Below, in pieces: positions 53,426 through 63,700 of a stretch of DNA of 64,000 nt. Within the stretch, counting starts at the first letter, position 1. Each line of letters opens with the position of its first letter. Made by a program: the position numbers and the translations under genes. The stretch is from Pogonophryne albipinna (lineage: Eukaryota; Chordata; Actinopteri; Perciformes; Artedidraconidae): contig JAPTMU010000278.1 of NCBI GenBank assembly GCA_028583405.1, positions 62,001 to 126,000 of the forward strand. The letters are read 5' to 3'. Below the pieces are notes generated by a model. It had not been told where the DNA came from and made no database searches. It saw only the letters and a list, made by a program, of their open reading frames with translations.

Positions 53426-53986
53426 AAGTTACGCTGTCTGGTCCCCTCAGGGTTGTATAATCTAATTAGCCTGTGATGTTATCCCCTTTGAGGTGGTGTG
53501 TTATAAGCCTTTTTGATGTTAATCTATGTGTGTCTTTGAAGTTAAGTGTGAGACTGTCTAACCCCCTCCCCGCCCAGGCCTCTCCCCCCTTTCTCCACCC
53601 CCTTCCTTTTGGCCCCTTCCTTTTATCAGATAGGGGGAATTAGATGAAAATAGGAATATTCTCAAATTAAAAAAGACAGTAATCTCCATTTACCAAGTCA
53701 CCTTGCAAAAAAGAAAAATGGCCAAGAGACGCCTGTGACAACTTACCGATGTAGCGCCATTCAAGAAACGAATGCCTCAGCGGGGTGGGAGTCAGAGCCT
53801 ACAGCCAGAGATCTTTGCATAAACTTATCTCGTGCCCTCTTTTTTTTTTGTCATGTGGAGCGCGTTCATGTGTGCTGGAGGAGGGGCTATGTGAGGAAGT
53901 GGCAGATTTTCGGTTGTGTACTTTCAAATTCTCGCTCACTGGAGCTGGTTTCTCCAAAATGACCTATCCCCTACCTTAAGAACAAT

Positions 53987-53988
<2 letters not shown>
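53426..53988. other. no recognisable feature
   Basis: Mixed-composition sequence. The open frames at 53735-53979 show no domain, signal or splice context that I can support. Confidence 0.4.
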
Positions 53989-54369
<381 letters not shown>

Positions 54370-55173
54370 GTGTACTACACTCCTTCTAATCCAGGGAGTT
54401 TAGGAGGTGTGGATAAACTCCATAGAGCTGTACAGAATGAAATGGGTAAACAAGTAAATGTAGAGAAAGTCAGAGAATATTTATCTGAGCAGGATGCATA
54501 TACTTTGCATAAGCCGGCTCGGGTGCATTTTGTAAGAAACAGAGTTTTCGTACTCAGGCCGCTACAACAATTTCAAGCAGATCTTTGCGATATGCAGTCA
54601 CTGTCCAAATATAATGATGGTTTTAATTATTTGTTAACAGTCGTAGATGTATTTTCGAAAAAAGCCTATGCTCAGGCATTAAAGAAGAAGACGGGCATAG
54701 AGGTTACCAAGGCTTTTTGATACAATTTTAACACACAGTCAGATTCCCAAAAAGATACAAACAGACGCAGGGAAAGAATTCTTTAACAAAGTTTTTCAAA
54801 CCTTATTGAAGAAACGAGGTATTGCACATTATGCAACAGCCAGTGATATGAAGGCATGTGTGGTAGAGAGATTTAACCGTACGCTGAAAACTAAAATGTG
54901 GCGGTATTTACAGCTAAAAACACTCATAGATATATAGACGTCTTACCTGAACTAATTGAAAGTTACAATAATAGTTATCAGCGAAGTATTAAAATGACAC
55001 CAATGCAGGTGACCAAGGAAAATGCGGCTCAAGTGTTTCGGAACCTGTATACCCCCTCTAGCCATCGTAAAAAAGCTGCTGCCAAAATGAACTTTAAAGA
55101 GGGGGAGCTTGTAAGGATATCCAATTTGAGAGGGGTATTTGATAAAAAATATGAGCAGAGTTTTACAGGGTAG
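54370..55173 (+). pseudogene. Polinton/Maverick-type integrase, left copy, frameshifted and 3' truncated
   Basis: An integrase of the DDE (rve) superfamily, which inserts transposon DNA ends into target DNA. Conserved pieces in order are SNPGSLGGVDKLHRAV and YLSEQDAYTLHKPARVHFVR (N-terminal), QADLCDMQ (first catalytic Asp), LLTVVDVFSKKAYAQ, QTDAGKEFFNK (second Asp) and ACVVERFNRTLKTKMWRY (catalytic Glu, 34 residues after the second Asp), then RYIDVLPELIESYNNSY. The match to Polinton/Maverick c-integrases is strong. The frame is broken twice by T-run length changes (54714-54718, one T too many; 54907-54909, one too few). It ends at SFTG, where a non-coding 175-bp repeat begins, so the usual C-terminal part is missing. 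No polymerase, ATPase, protease or capsid gene accompanies it. An adintovirus-like source is the alternative. Confidence 0.8.
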
Positions 55174-55810
55174 TGGTCAGCTTTTTATACACAAAGTGTA
55201 TCTTTCAGTAACTTTCTGAGAAAATTAAGCATAAATCTGTCAAATGTTCAAAACAGCCTTCACTGAAATAGCCTCAAAATCACAAAATGCCATTAAGAGT
55301 CAGAATCCTAACAAAATCTACTAAAACAAAGTTCTTCATTATCTACTTTTTCAGCTTTTATACACAAAGTGTATCTTTCAGTAACTTTCTCAGAGAATTA
55401 AGCATAATTTTGTCAAATGGTCAAAACAGCCTCTGTTTTTCAAGCCTCAAAATCACAAACGGCCTTTAAGAGGCAGAATCCTAACGAAATCTACTGACAC
55501 AGAGTACTTCATTATCTACTTTTCAGCTTTTATACACAAAAGTGTATCTTTCAGTAACTTTCTCAGAGAATTTAAACATAAATCGGTGAAATGTTCAAAA
55601 TAGCCTTCACTGACATAGCCTCAAAATCACAAACTGTCATTAAGAGTCAGATTCTTAACGAAATCTACTCAGAGTACTTCATGGTAGTGGTCAGCTTTTT
55701 TACACAAAGTGTATCTTTCAGTAACTTTCTGAGAAAATTAAGCATAAATCAGTCAAATGTTCAAAACAGCCTTCACTGAAATAGCCTCAAAATCACAAAC
55801 TGCAACTTTT
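55168..55810 (+). repeat. about 175-bp internal repeats, left arm, first cluster
   Basis: Four imperfect tandem copies of a unit containing CAGCTTTTATACACAAAAGT then GTATCTTTCAGTAACTTTCT, a TCAAATGTTCAAAACAGCCT block, GCCTCAAAATCACAAACTGC and TTAAGAGTCAGAATCCTAAC. Each has a small inverted repeat, ATACAC-AAAA-GTGTAT. Short frames are open but not convincing. Confidence 0.88.
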
Positions 55811-55863
55811 TAAACAGAGTCAGACATCGATGGACATTATACTGGTGAAAAAGACACTCACTT

Positions 55864-56130
55864 TTGCAGAGGACTCAGCCTCCAACTCAACATAACAAGT
55901 CACACCCTCCTCACCAGATCATTAAAACTAAAGACCCCTCAAAGAAAAGCATTGTGTTTTCTACCTATGTAAAAAGGTCTTATGAAAATGTGTTATCTCT
56001 GTATCAAGATGATGTGTTTAAAAATGAATCTTGTGAAAAATACCAACTGTGTGAGAGACGTCATAAAGACACTCATTTTAACCACAGTGTTTGGTCTCTA
56101 CAATTGTTTAAAGATTGTTACAAAATGTAA
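55864..56130 (+). CDS. 88-residue ORF in the left arm, unknown function
   Basis: Frame MQRTQPPTQHNKSHPPHQII then KTKDPSKKSIVFSTYVKRSY and on to a stop at 56128-56130. It is the only non-repetitive frame in the arm apart from the integrase. The C-terminal half has CEKYQLCERRHKDTH, spaced C-x5-C-x3-H-x3-H, which could bind zinc. TTTTGCAG just before the start also looks like a splice acceptor, so it may be an exon and not a complete gene. The inverted counterpart (minus strand, about 62377-62650) has one A fewer in the run after TATGT and is frameshifted. An origin in a Polinton gene is possible but I do not recognise it. Confidence 0.4.
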   Translation: MQRTQPPTQHNKSHPPHQIIKTKDPSKKSIVFSTYVKRSYENVLSLYQDDVFKNESCEKYQLCERRHKDTHFNHSVWSLQLFKDCYKM

Positions 56131-56878
56131 AAAATAAAAAAAACGTATGGAGACAAAATTAATTCAGGTGACTCTGTCTTTTATTAGGAAAACAAAAATA
56201 TAAGACAAATGGTTTAAGGGGTAAAAAATGTAACCATCTTGGACTTAATATTCTAACAAAATACTTTATCTGAATACATTTCTTTTAAACGCATTTTTTG
56301 AAATTATTTATATATTATTTCAGTGGAACAATCCAGTTTTTGTTAACATCAACGCTTTTTTTCTCTTTTCTTGTGTTACTAAGATACTTTTAGACACACT
56401 TTGGCGTATGCAACACTTAACAACTGGTAGATTATGAAGTGCTTTTGTAAGGAATTTGGTTTTTCTTTTAATGGCAGGGTTTTTTATTGCTGTAAAAACA
56501 CTTATTCAGTTAAACAAGGTTTTTTCTTTTTCTGATAACCTTACATATTTTAGTTATTTTCTGCTACCAAAATACTTTAAGATACACCTTGATGTACGCA
56601 ACACTTAACAAAAGGGTATAATATGAAGTACTTGGTAGGAATGGGGTTTTCTTTAAGGGGTGTAAAACTTTAGAACTGGGTAAAATATTCATTAATTTGT
56701 AATGAATAGAGTTTCTTTCTTTTGATTTTCAGCATACTATTTTGCACACAATGACTTTTCCATATTTCTGACAAACTATACTTTTGACTTGTTCTGCAAA
56801 ATCTTGACAAACTATTACTTATTCTTAAATGTGACCTATTGCTGTTTGGTTGGAAATGATAGATGAAAAAACTACAAC
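56131..56878. other. AT-rich arm segment without ORF
   Basis: Poly(A)-like AAAAAATAAAAAAAACG at 56128-56145 follows the 88-residue ORF. The rest is AT-rich with a repeated TACGCAACACTTAACAA-type motif (about 56406 and 56595). It is mirrored at about 61625-62380. Confidence 0.55.
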
Positions 56879-57712
56879 GCCTACTTTTCAGCTTTTATAC
56901 ACAAAAGTGTATCTTTCAGTAACTTTCTCAGAGAATTTAAACATAAATCTGTCAAATGTTCAAAACAGCTTTGTTTCACTGACATAGCCTCAAAATCACA
57001 AACTGTCATTAAGAGTCAGATTCTTAACGAAATCTACTCAGAGTACTTCATGGTAGTGGTCAGCTTTTTATACACAAAGTGTATCTTTCAGTAACTTTCT
57101 GACAAAATTAAGCATAAATCAGTCAAATGTTCAAAACAGCCTTCACTGAAATAGCCTCAAAATCACAAACTGCCATTAAGAGTCAGGATCCTAACAAAAT
57201 CTACTCAAACAGAGTACTTCATGGTAGTGGGCAGCTTTTATACACAAAAGTGTATCTCTCAGTAACTTTCTCAGAGAATTTAAGCATAAATCTGTCAAAT
57301 GTTCAAAACAGCCTTGTTTCACTGAAATAGCGTCAAAATCACAAACTGTACAGTGAACTGGAGAAATTACAGCACAGAGTTTTTTCTACTACGACACAGA
57401 TAGTATAATCTATGTGACAAGACAGGGGCAGTCTCCAGTACTTTCATGGTAGTGGACAGCTTTTAAAAAGAAAGTGTATCTTTCGGTAACTTTTTGAGAG
57501 AATTAAGAATAAATCTGTCAAATGTTCAAAACGGTCTTCACTGAAATAGCCTCAAAATGACAAATTGCCATTAAGAGTCAGATGCTTGACGAAATCTCAT
57601 GGTCGTGGTCAGCTTTTTAAAACATAAAAGTGTATCTTTCGGTAACTTTTTGAGAGAATTAAGCATAAATCTGTCAAATGTTCAAAACTGCCTTGGTTCA
57701 CTGAAATGGATA
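56879..57712 (+). repeat. about 175-bp internal repeats, left arm, second cluster
   Basis: Five more copies of the 55168-55810 unit. One is interrupted by a segment with GTGAACTGGAGAAATTACAG and GATAGTATAATCTATGTGAC (57350-57440). The later copies carry TTTCGGTAACTTTTTGAGAG, a diverged subtype. Confidence 0.88.
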
Positions 57713-58095
57713 AATATATCCGAAAATAGTGTCTCTTAAGCCGGATAAAGTCCCCAGATAACTCCCGTTACATTCCTCCAGAGTCAGAAATAGTGTAAGT
57801 TAACTTTTGGAAGAACCAGAGAAAAGGGTGAAAATGGATAAAATGTATCCGAAAATAGTGTCTCTTAAGGCGGATAAAGTCCCCTGATAACTCCCGTTAC
57901 ATTCCTCCAGAGTCAGAAATAGTGTAAGTTAACTTTTGGAAGAACCAGAGAAAAGGGTGAAAATGGATAAAATATATCCGAAAATAGTGTCTCTTAAGGC
58001 AGGTAGAGTCCCCTGACAACCCCCCTTACATTCCTCCAGAGTCAAAAAAAGTCTCTACGTTATCTTTTTGGGAGAACCAGAGGAAAGGGGTGAAA
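57712..58095 (+). repeat. about 128-bp tandem units with repeated start codons
   Basis: Three units, each ending GGGTGAAAATGGATAAA then TATATCCGAAAATAGTGTCT. The ATG of most units opens a frame equivalent to the first 12-17 residues of the 53-residue ORF before hitting a stop. GCAGGTAGAGT and TTCCTCCAG in the units resemble a splice donor and acceptor. A second cluster lies at about 58895-59290. Confidence 0.8.
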
Positions 58096-58257
58096 ATGGA
58101 GAAATTGTATCCGAAAATAGTGTCTCTTAAGGCGGGTAGAGTATGGGAATTGAACGATAAACCGATCAATGTAAATGAAACGCGGAGAGAAGCAGCAGTG
58201 CAAATCGTTAAGTCTATTACCTTGTATGCACTACGATACTATCTTGGTAAAATGTAA
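58096..58257 (+). CDS. 53-residue ORF in the element centre, first copy
   Basis: ATG in a good context (GAAAATGG). The protein starts MEKLYPKIVSLKAGRVWELN and continues through NETRREAAVQIVKS to ALRYYLGKM. It is small and basic, with a mixed hydrophobic and charged C-terminal helix-like half and no recognised domain. The same N-terminus is repeated upstream in the 128-bp units. The AT-rich 3' flank contains an AATTAAA-like sequence. The duplicated copy at 59291 keeps the frame through 48 residues with conservative changes, which mildly favours a coding origin. Confidence 0.35.
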   Translation: MEKLYPKIVSLKAGRVWELNDKPINVNETRREAAVQIVKSITLYALRYYLGKM

Positions 58258-59290
58258 TGTGTTTTTTTTTTTATGAAAATGTGTTGAATGTTGTGTTTTC
58301 AATTAAACAACCATTACAAAATGAAAATGTGTTTTATTTTTTGATTTTTTGCTTTCATATATAGTAATAGTATTGTAAACGAAACATTTAAAATGTATCA
58401 TGTGCTCTCATTGTATGCTCTGTTTTTTTTGTTTTTTTTTCAGTAACTTTCTCAGAGAATTTAAGCATAAATCAGTCAAATGTTCAAAACAGCCTTGTTT
58501 CACTGAAATGGTGTCAAAATCACAAACTGGCTGAAACTATACAGTGAATTGGAGAAATTACAGCACAGAGTTTTCTACTACGACACAGATAGTATAATCT
58601 ATGTGACAAGACAGGGGCAGTCTCCAGTACTTTCATGGTAGTGGACAGCTTTTAAAAAGAAAAGTGTATCTTTCGGTAACCTTTTTGAGAGAATTAAGCA
58701 TAAATCTGTCAAATGTTCAAAACAGCCTTGTTTCACTGAAATATTCTCAAAATGACAAATTGCCATTAAGAGTCAGATGCTTGACGAAATCTCATGGTAG
58801 TGGTCAGCTTTTAAAACATAAAAGTGTATCTTTCGGTAACTTTTTGAGAGAATTAAGCATAAATCTGTCAAATGTTCAAAACTGCCTTGGTTCACTGATA
58901 TGGATAAATGTATCCGAAAATAGTGTCTCTTTAGGCGGATAAAGTCCCCTGATAACTCCCGTTACATTCCTCCAGAGTCAGAAATAGTGTAAGTTAACTT
59001 TTGGAAGAACCAGAGAAAAGGGTGAAAATGGATAAAATATATCCGAAAATAGTGTCTCTTTAGGCGGATAAAGTCCCCTGATAACTCCCGTTACATTCCT
59101 CCAGAGTCAGAAATAGTGTAAGTTAACTTTTGGAAGAACCAGAGAAAAGGGTGAAAATGGATAAAATATATCCGAAAATAGTGTCTCTTAAGGCAGGTAG
59201 AGTCCCCTGATAACTCCCCTTACATTCATCCAGAGTCAGAAAAAAGTCTCTACGTTATCTTTTTGGGAGAACCAGAGGAAAGGGGTGAAA

Positions 59291-59437
59291 ATGGAGAAAT
59301 TGTATCCGAAAATAGTGTCTCTTAAGGCGGGTAGAGTATGGGAATTGAACGATAAAGCGATCACTGTAAATGAAACGCGGAGAGAAGCAGCAGTGCAAAT
59401 CGTTAAGTCTATTACCTTGTATGCACTACGACACTAA
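59291..59437 (+). pseudogene. 53-residue ORF, second copy, shortened to 48 residues
   Basis: Same start and frame as 58096-58257, with three or four amino-acid changes (P to A, N to T, Y to H). A stop replaces the second Tyr of ALRYY, removing the last five residues. It lies in the second half of the 1.18-kb tandem duplication. Confidence 0.4.
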
Positions 59438-59611
59438 CTTGGTAAAATGTAATGTGTTTTTTTTATGAAAATGTGTTGAATGTTGTGTTTTTAATTAAAC
59501 AACCATTACAAAATGAAAATGTGTTTTTTTTTTTTTTTTGCTTTCATATATAGTAATAGTATTGTAAACGAAACATTTAAAGTGTATCATGTGCTCTCAT
59601 TGTATGCTCTG

Positions 59612-60772
59612 TTTTTTGACACAAAGATGCATTACATCTAAAAACATTTCAAAGGGGACACAGCCACATTGGATATTAACCTATGGATTAACTACATCAT
59701 CGTTTTTATCGTTTTAATGCCATTGAAGACCAGTTTAGACCAGGCAAAGACGAAGGTAGCCATTAGCCTAGCGCATGCTAGTACCTATCGCCACTTGTTT
59801 TGATGTACGTTTTTGTTGATAACGTCGCAAGTTTGTATCTTTCAGTGTTGAGGTGGGCACCGTTAGATTCTGTGTCTTTACGATCAAAAACGATGTGTTG
59901 GATGTGCAGCTAGGATAAGTAATAAGGGAGCTAGGATAAGTAATAAGGGAGCTAGGAGTGATTTTCGGTGCAGTAATAGGTTAGCATTTTTCGCTCGGGG
60001 CTAATTCAGATGCTCACTGTTAGCATTGTGTTTTTTTGGAAAAAATAAATGAAAAAGATCAGTTAAATGAGTTTTTTCCCCGTTATATGGATATAAACTA
60101 TTCATAGTTTATTAAATAGTAAGGTTCCTTAGACGTTGTTTCCTGCAAATGACGCGATTTCGGTCCGTGGGGCCTATAAGTGCTATATAAATAAACTTGC
60201 CTTGCCTAAGAGGATAACAGAGTATGTTCTTATATTTTATTTTATTTTTATTTTTTCACAACAGTTGTATTTGGATGGAATGAATACCTATAGTGAAAAT
60301 TCAAAGTAATAAAATGATTTTTACAGTGAAAAGTTCAAATGGAACTGATGGTTCCCAAATTACCCAGAGGTGAGTCCGCCTGGACTTTATTTTTCTAACC
60401 TCTCTAAAAGGTCAAATTTCACTTGTTTTGCATCAATCTTGATACAGGGTACTTATTATATGTTATAGTTTGGATTCCTAAAGCTTTTAGTCTACTAACC
60501 CATCATTCAAGGGTGATTTTTACTATAAGTAATGTTATTTTTTTAGGCGGACATTAGAATTTACATGTTTTTACTATGTTCCATCTGAATTTACTTTAAA
60601 ATAAAAACATCTATATTGATTCTGACACTTCTACATCCAACTCACAGGTTTATCATTACTTTGAGAGAAAAGATTATTAATTTACCCCTTTTAGAAGTGA
60701 AGATATAGTCTTTGTTGTGTTAGTGGCATTTTCGAGCCTGAAACCTGAAAAACAGGCTCAGGGCTTAAGAGG
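59612..60772. other. unique spacer of the inverted repeat with transposon remnants
   Basis: Not mirrored in either arm. Contains two copies of GAGCTAGGATAAGTAATAAG (about 59910-59951), a retroposon-like tail GTGCTATATAAATAAACTTG CCTTGCC (60171-60203), and a right part ending CAGGCTCAGGGCTTAAGAGG just before TTAA at 60773. The last stretch resembles ends of fish piggyBac-like elements, which target TTAA. No ORF is supported. Confidence 0.45.
60171..60203 (+). mobile_element. LINE/SINE 3' tail with CTTGC repeats
   Basis: GTGCTATATAAATAAACTTG CCTTGCC is a typical teleost retroposon tail and is related to the tail at 24502-24543. Only the 3' end is evident. Confidence 0.5.
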
Positions 60773-60774
60773 TT

Positions 60775-63700
60775 AAGAGACACTATTTTCGGATACATTT
60801 ATCCATTTCAGTGAACCAAGGCAGTTTTGAACATTTGACAGATTTATGCTTAATTCTCTCAAAAAGTTACCGAAAGATACACTTTTATGTTTTAAAAAGC
60901 TGACCACGACCATGAGATTTCGTCAAGCATCTGACTCTTAATGGCAATTTGTCATTTTGAGGCTATTTCAGTGAAGACCGTTTTGAACATTTGACAGATT
61001 TATGCTTAATTCTCTCAAAAGGTTACCGAAAGATACACTTTTCTTTTTAAAAGCTGTCCACTACCATGAAAGTACTGGAGACTGCCCCTGTCTTGTCACA
61101 TAGATTATACTATCTGTGTCGTAGTAGAAAAAACTCTGTGCTGTAATTTCTCCAGTTCACTGTACAGTTTGTGATTTTGACGCTATTTCAGTGAAACAAG
61201 GCTGTTTTGAACATTTGACAGATTTATGCTTAAATTCTCTGAGAAAGTTACTGAGAGATACACTTTTGTGTATAAAAGCTGCCCACTACCATGAAGTACT
61301 CTGTTTGAGTAGATTTTGTTAGGATTCTGACTCTTAATGGGCAGTTTGTGATTTTGAGGCTATTTCAGTGAAGGCTGTTTTGAACATTTGACTGATTTAT
61401 GCTTAATTTTGTCAGAAAGTTACTGAAAGATACACTTTGTGTATAAAAAGCTGACTACCATGAAGTACTCTGAGTAGATTTCGTTAAGAATCTGACTCTT
61501 AATGACAGTTTGTGATTTTGAGGCTATGTCAGTGAAACAAAGCTGTTTTGAACATTTGACAGATTTATGTTTAAATTCTCTGAGAAAGTTACTGAAAGAT
61601 ACACTTTTGTGTATAAAAGCTGAAAAGTAGGCGTTGTAGTTTTTTCATCTATCATTTCCAACCAAACAGCAATAGGTCAAATTTAAGAATAAGTAATAGT
61701 TTGTCAAGATTTTGCAGAACAAGTCAAAAGTATAGTTTGTCAAAATATGGAAAAGTCATTGTGTGCAAAATAGTATGCTGAAAATCAAAAGAAAGAAACT
61801 CTATTCATTACAAATTAATGAATATTTTACCCAGTTCTAAAGTTTTGCACCCCTTAAAGAAAACCCCATTCCTACCAAGTACTTCATATTATACCCTTTT
61901 GTTAAGTGTTGCGTACATCAAGGTGTATCTTAAAGTATTTTGGTAGCAGAAAATAACTAAAATATGTAAGGTTATCAGAAAAAGAAAAAACCTTGTTTAA
62001 CTGAATAAGTGTTTTTACAGCAATAAAAAACCCTGCCATTAAAAGAAAACCAAATTCCTTACAAAAGCACTTCATAATCTACCAGTTGTTAAGTGTTGCA
62101 TACGCCAAAGTGTGTCTAAAAGTATCTTAGTAACACAAGAAAAGAGAAAAAAGCGTTGATGTTAACAAAAACTGGATTGTTCCACTGAAATAATATATAA
62201 ATAATTTCAAAAAGTGCGTTTAAAAGAAATGTATTCAGATAAAGTATTTTGTTAGAATATTAAGTCCAAGATGGTTACATTTTTTACCCCTTAAACCATT
62301 TGTCTTATATTTTTGTTTTCCTAATAAAAGACAGAGTCACCTGAATTAATTTTGTCTCCATACCTTTTTTTATTTTTTACATTTTGTAACAATCTTTAAA
62401 CATTTGTAGAGACCAAACACTGTGGTTAAAATGAGTGTCTTTATGACGTCTCTCACACAGTTGGTATTTTTCACAAGATTCATTTTTAAACACATCATCT
62501 TGATACAGAGATAACACATTTTCATAAGACCTTTTACATAGGTAGAAAACACAATGCTTTTCTTTGAGGGGTCTTTAGTTTTAAATGATCTGGTGAGGAG
62601 GGTGTGACTTGTTATGTTGAGTTGGAGGCTGAGTCCTCTGCAAAAGTGAGTGTCTTTTTCACCAGTATAATGTCCATCGATGTCTGACTCTGTTTAAAAA
62701 GTTGCAGTTTGTGATTTTGAGGCTATTTCAGTGAAGGCTGTTTTGAACATTTGACTGATTTATGCTTAATTTTCTCAGAAAGTTACTGAAAGATACACTT
62801 TGTGTAAAAAAGCTGACCACTACCATGAAGTACTCTGAGTAGATTTCGTTAAGAATCTGACTCTTAATGACAGTTTGTGATTTTGAGGCTATGTCAGTGA
62901 AGGCTATTTTGAACATTTGACCGATTTATGTTTAAATTCTCTGAGAAAGTTACTGAAAGATACACTTTTGTGTATAAAAGCTGAAAAGTAGATAATGAAG
63001 TACTCTGTGTCAGTAGATTTCGTTAGGATTCTGCCTCTTAATGGCCGTTTGTGATTTTGAGGCTTGAAAAACAGAGGCTGTTTTGACCATTTGACAAAAT
63101 TATGCTTAATTCTCTGAGAAAGTTACTGAAAGATACACTTTGTGTATAAAAGCTGAAAAAGTAGATAATGAAGAACTTTGTTTTAGTAGATTTTGTTAGG
63201 ATTCTGACTCTTAATGGCATTTTGTGATTTTGAGGCTATTTCAGTGAAGGCTGTTTTGAACATTTGACAGATTTATGCTTAAATTCTCTCAGAAAGTTAC
63301 GAAAGATACACTTTTGTGTATAAAAGCTGACCACTACCATGTAAACTCTGCTCATATTTTTTATCAAATACCCCTCTCAATTGGATATCCTTACAAGCTC
63401 CCCCTCCTTAAAGTTCATTTTGGCAGCAGCTTTTTTAGGAAGGCCAGAGGGGGTATACAGGTTCCGAAACACTTGAGCCGCATTTTCCTTGGTCACCTGC
63501 ATTGGTGTCATTTTAATACTTCGATGATAACTATTATTGTAACTTTCAATTAGTTCAGGTAAGACGTCTATATATCTATGAGTGTTTTTAGCTGTAAAAT
63601 ACCGCCACATTTTAGTTTTCAGCGTACGGTTAAATCTCTCTACCACACATGCCTTCATATCACTGGCTGTTGCATAATGTGCAATACCTCGTTTCTTCAA

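Larger units (their letters stand above)
54505..57745 (+). repeat. large inverted repeat, left arm
   Basis: Pairs base for base, in inverted order, with 60775-64000 around a midpoint near 59250. Matching landmarks: integrase end 55170 with 63330; GGAGACAAAATTAATTCAGG near 56151 with 62340; GCACACAATGACTTTTCC near 56743 with 61755; GGAGAAATTACAGCACAGAG near 57360 with 61130; GAAAATAGTGTCTCTTAA near 57725 with 60775. The arms differ by scattered substitutions and short indels, so they are not one sequence assembled twice. The arm may extend left of 54505; its partner runs off the window. Confidence 0.9.
57250..59611 (+). repeat. direct tandem duplication of about 1.18 kb
   Basis: 57250-58435 is repeated at 58440-59611, including the 175-bp unit copies, the short-unit cluster and the 53-residue ORF with its AT-rich downstream sequence (GCTTTCATATATAGTAATAG). 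The second copy has small changes, including a premature stop in the ORF. Only the first half of the left copy is mirrored in the right arm. Confidence 0.88.
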
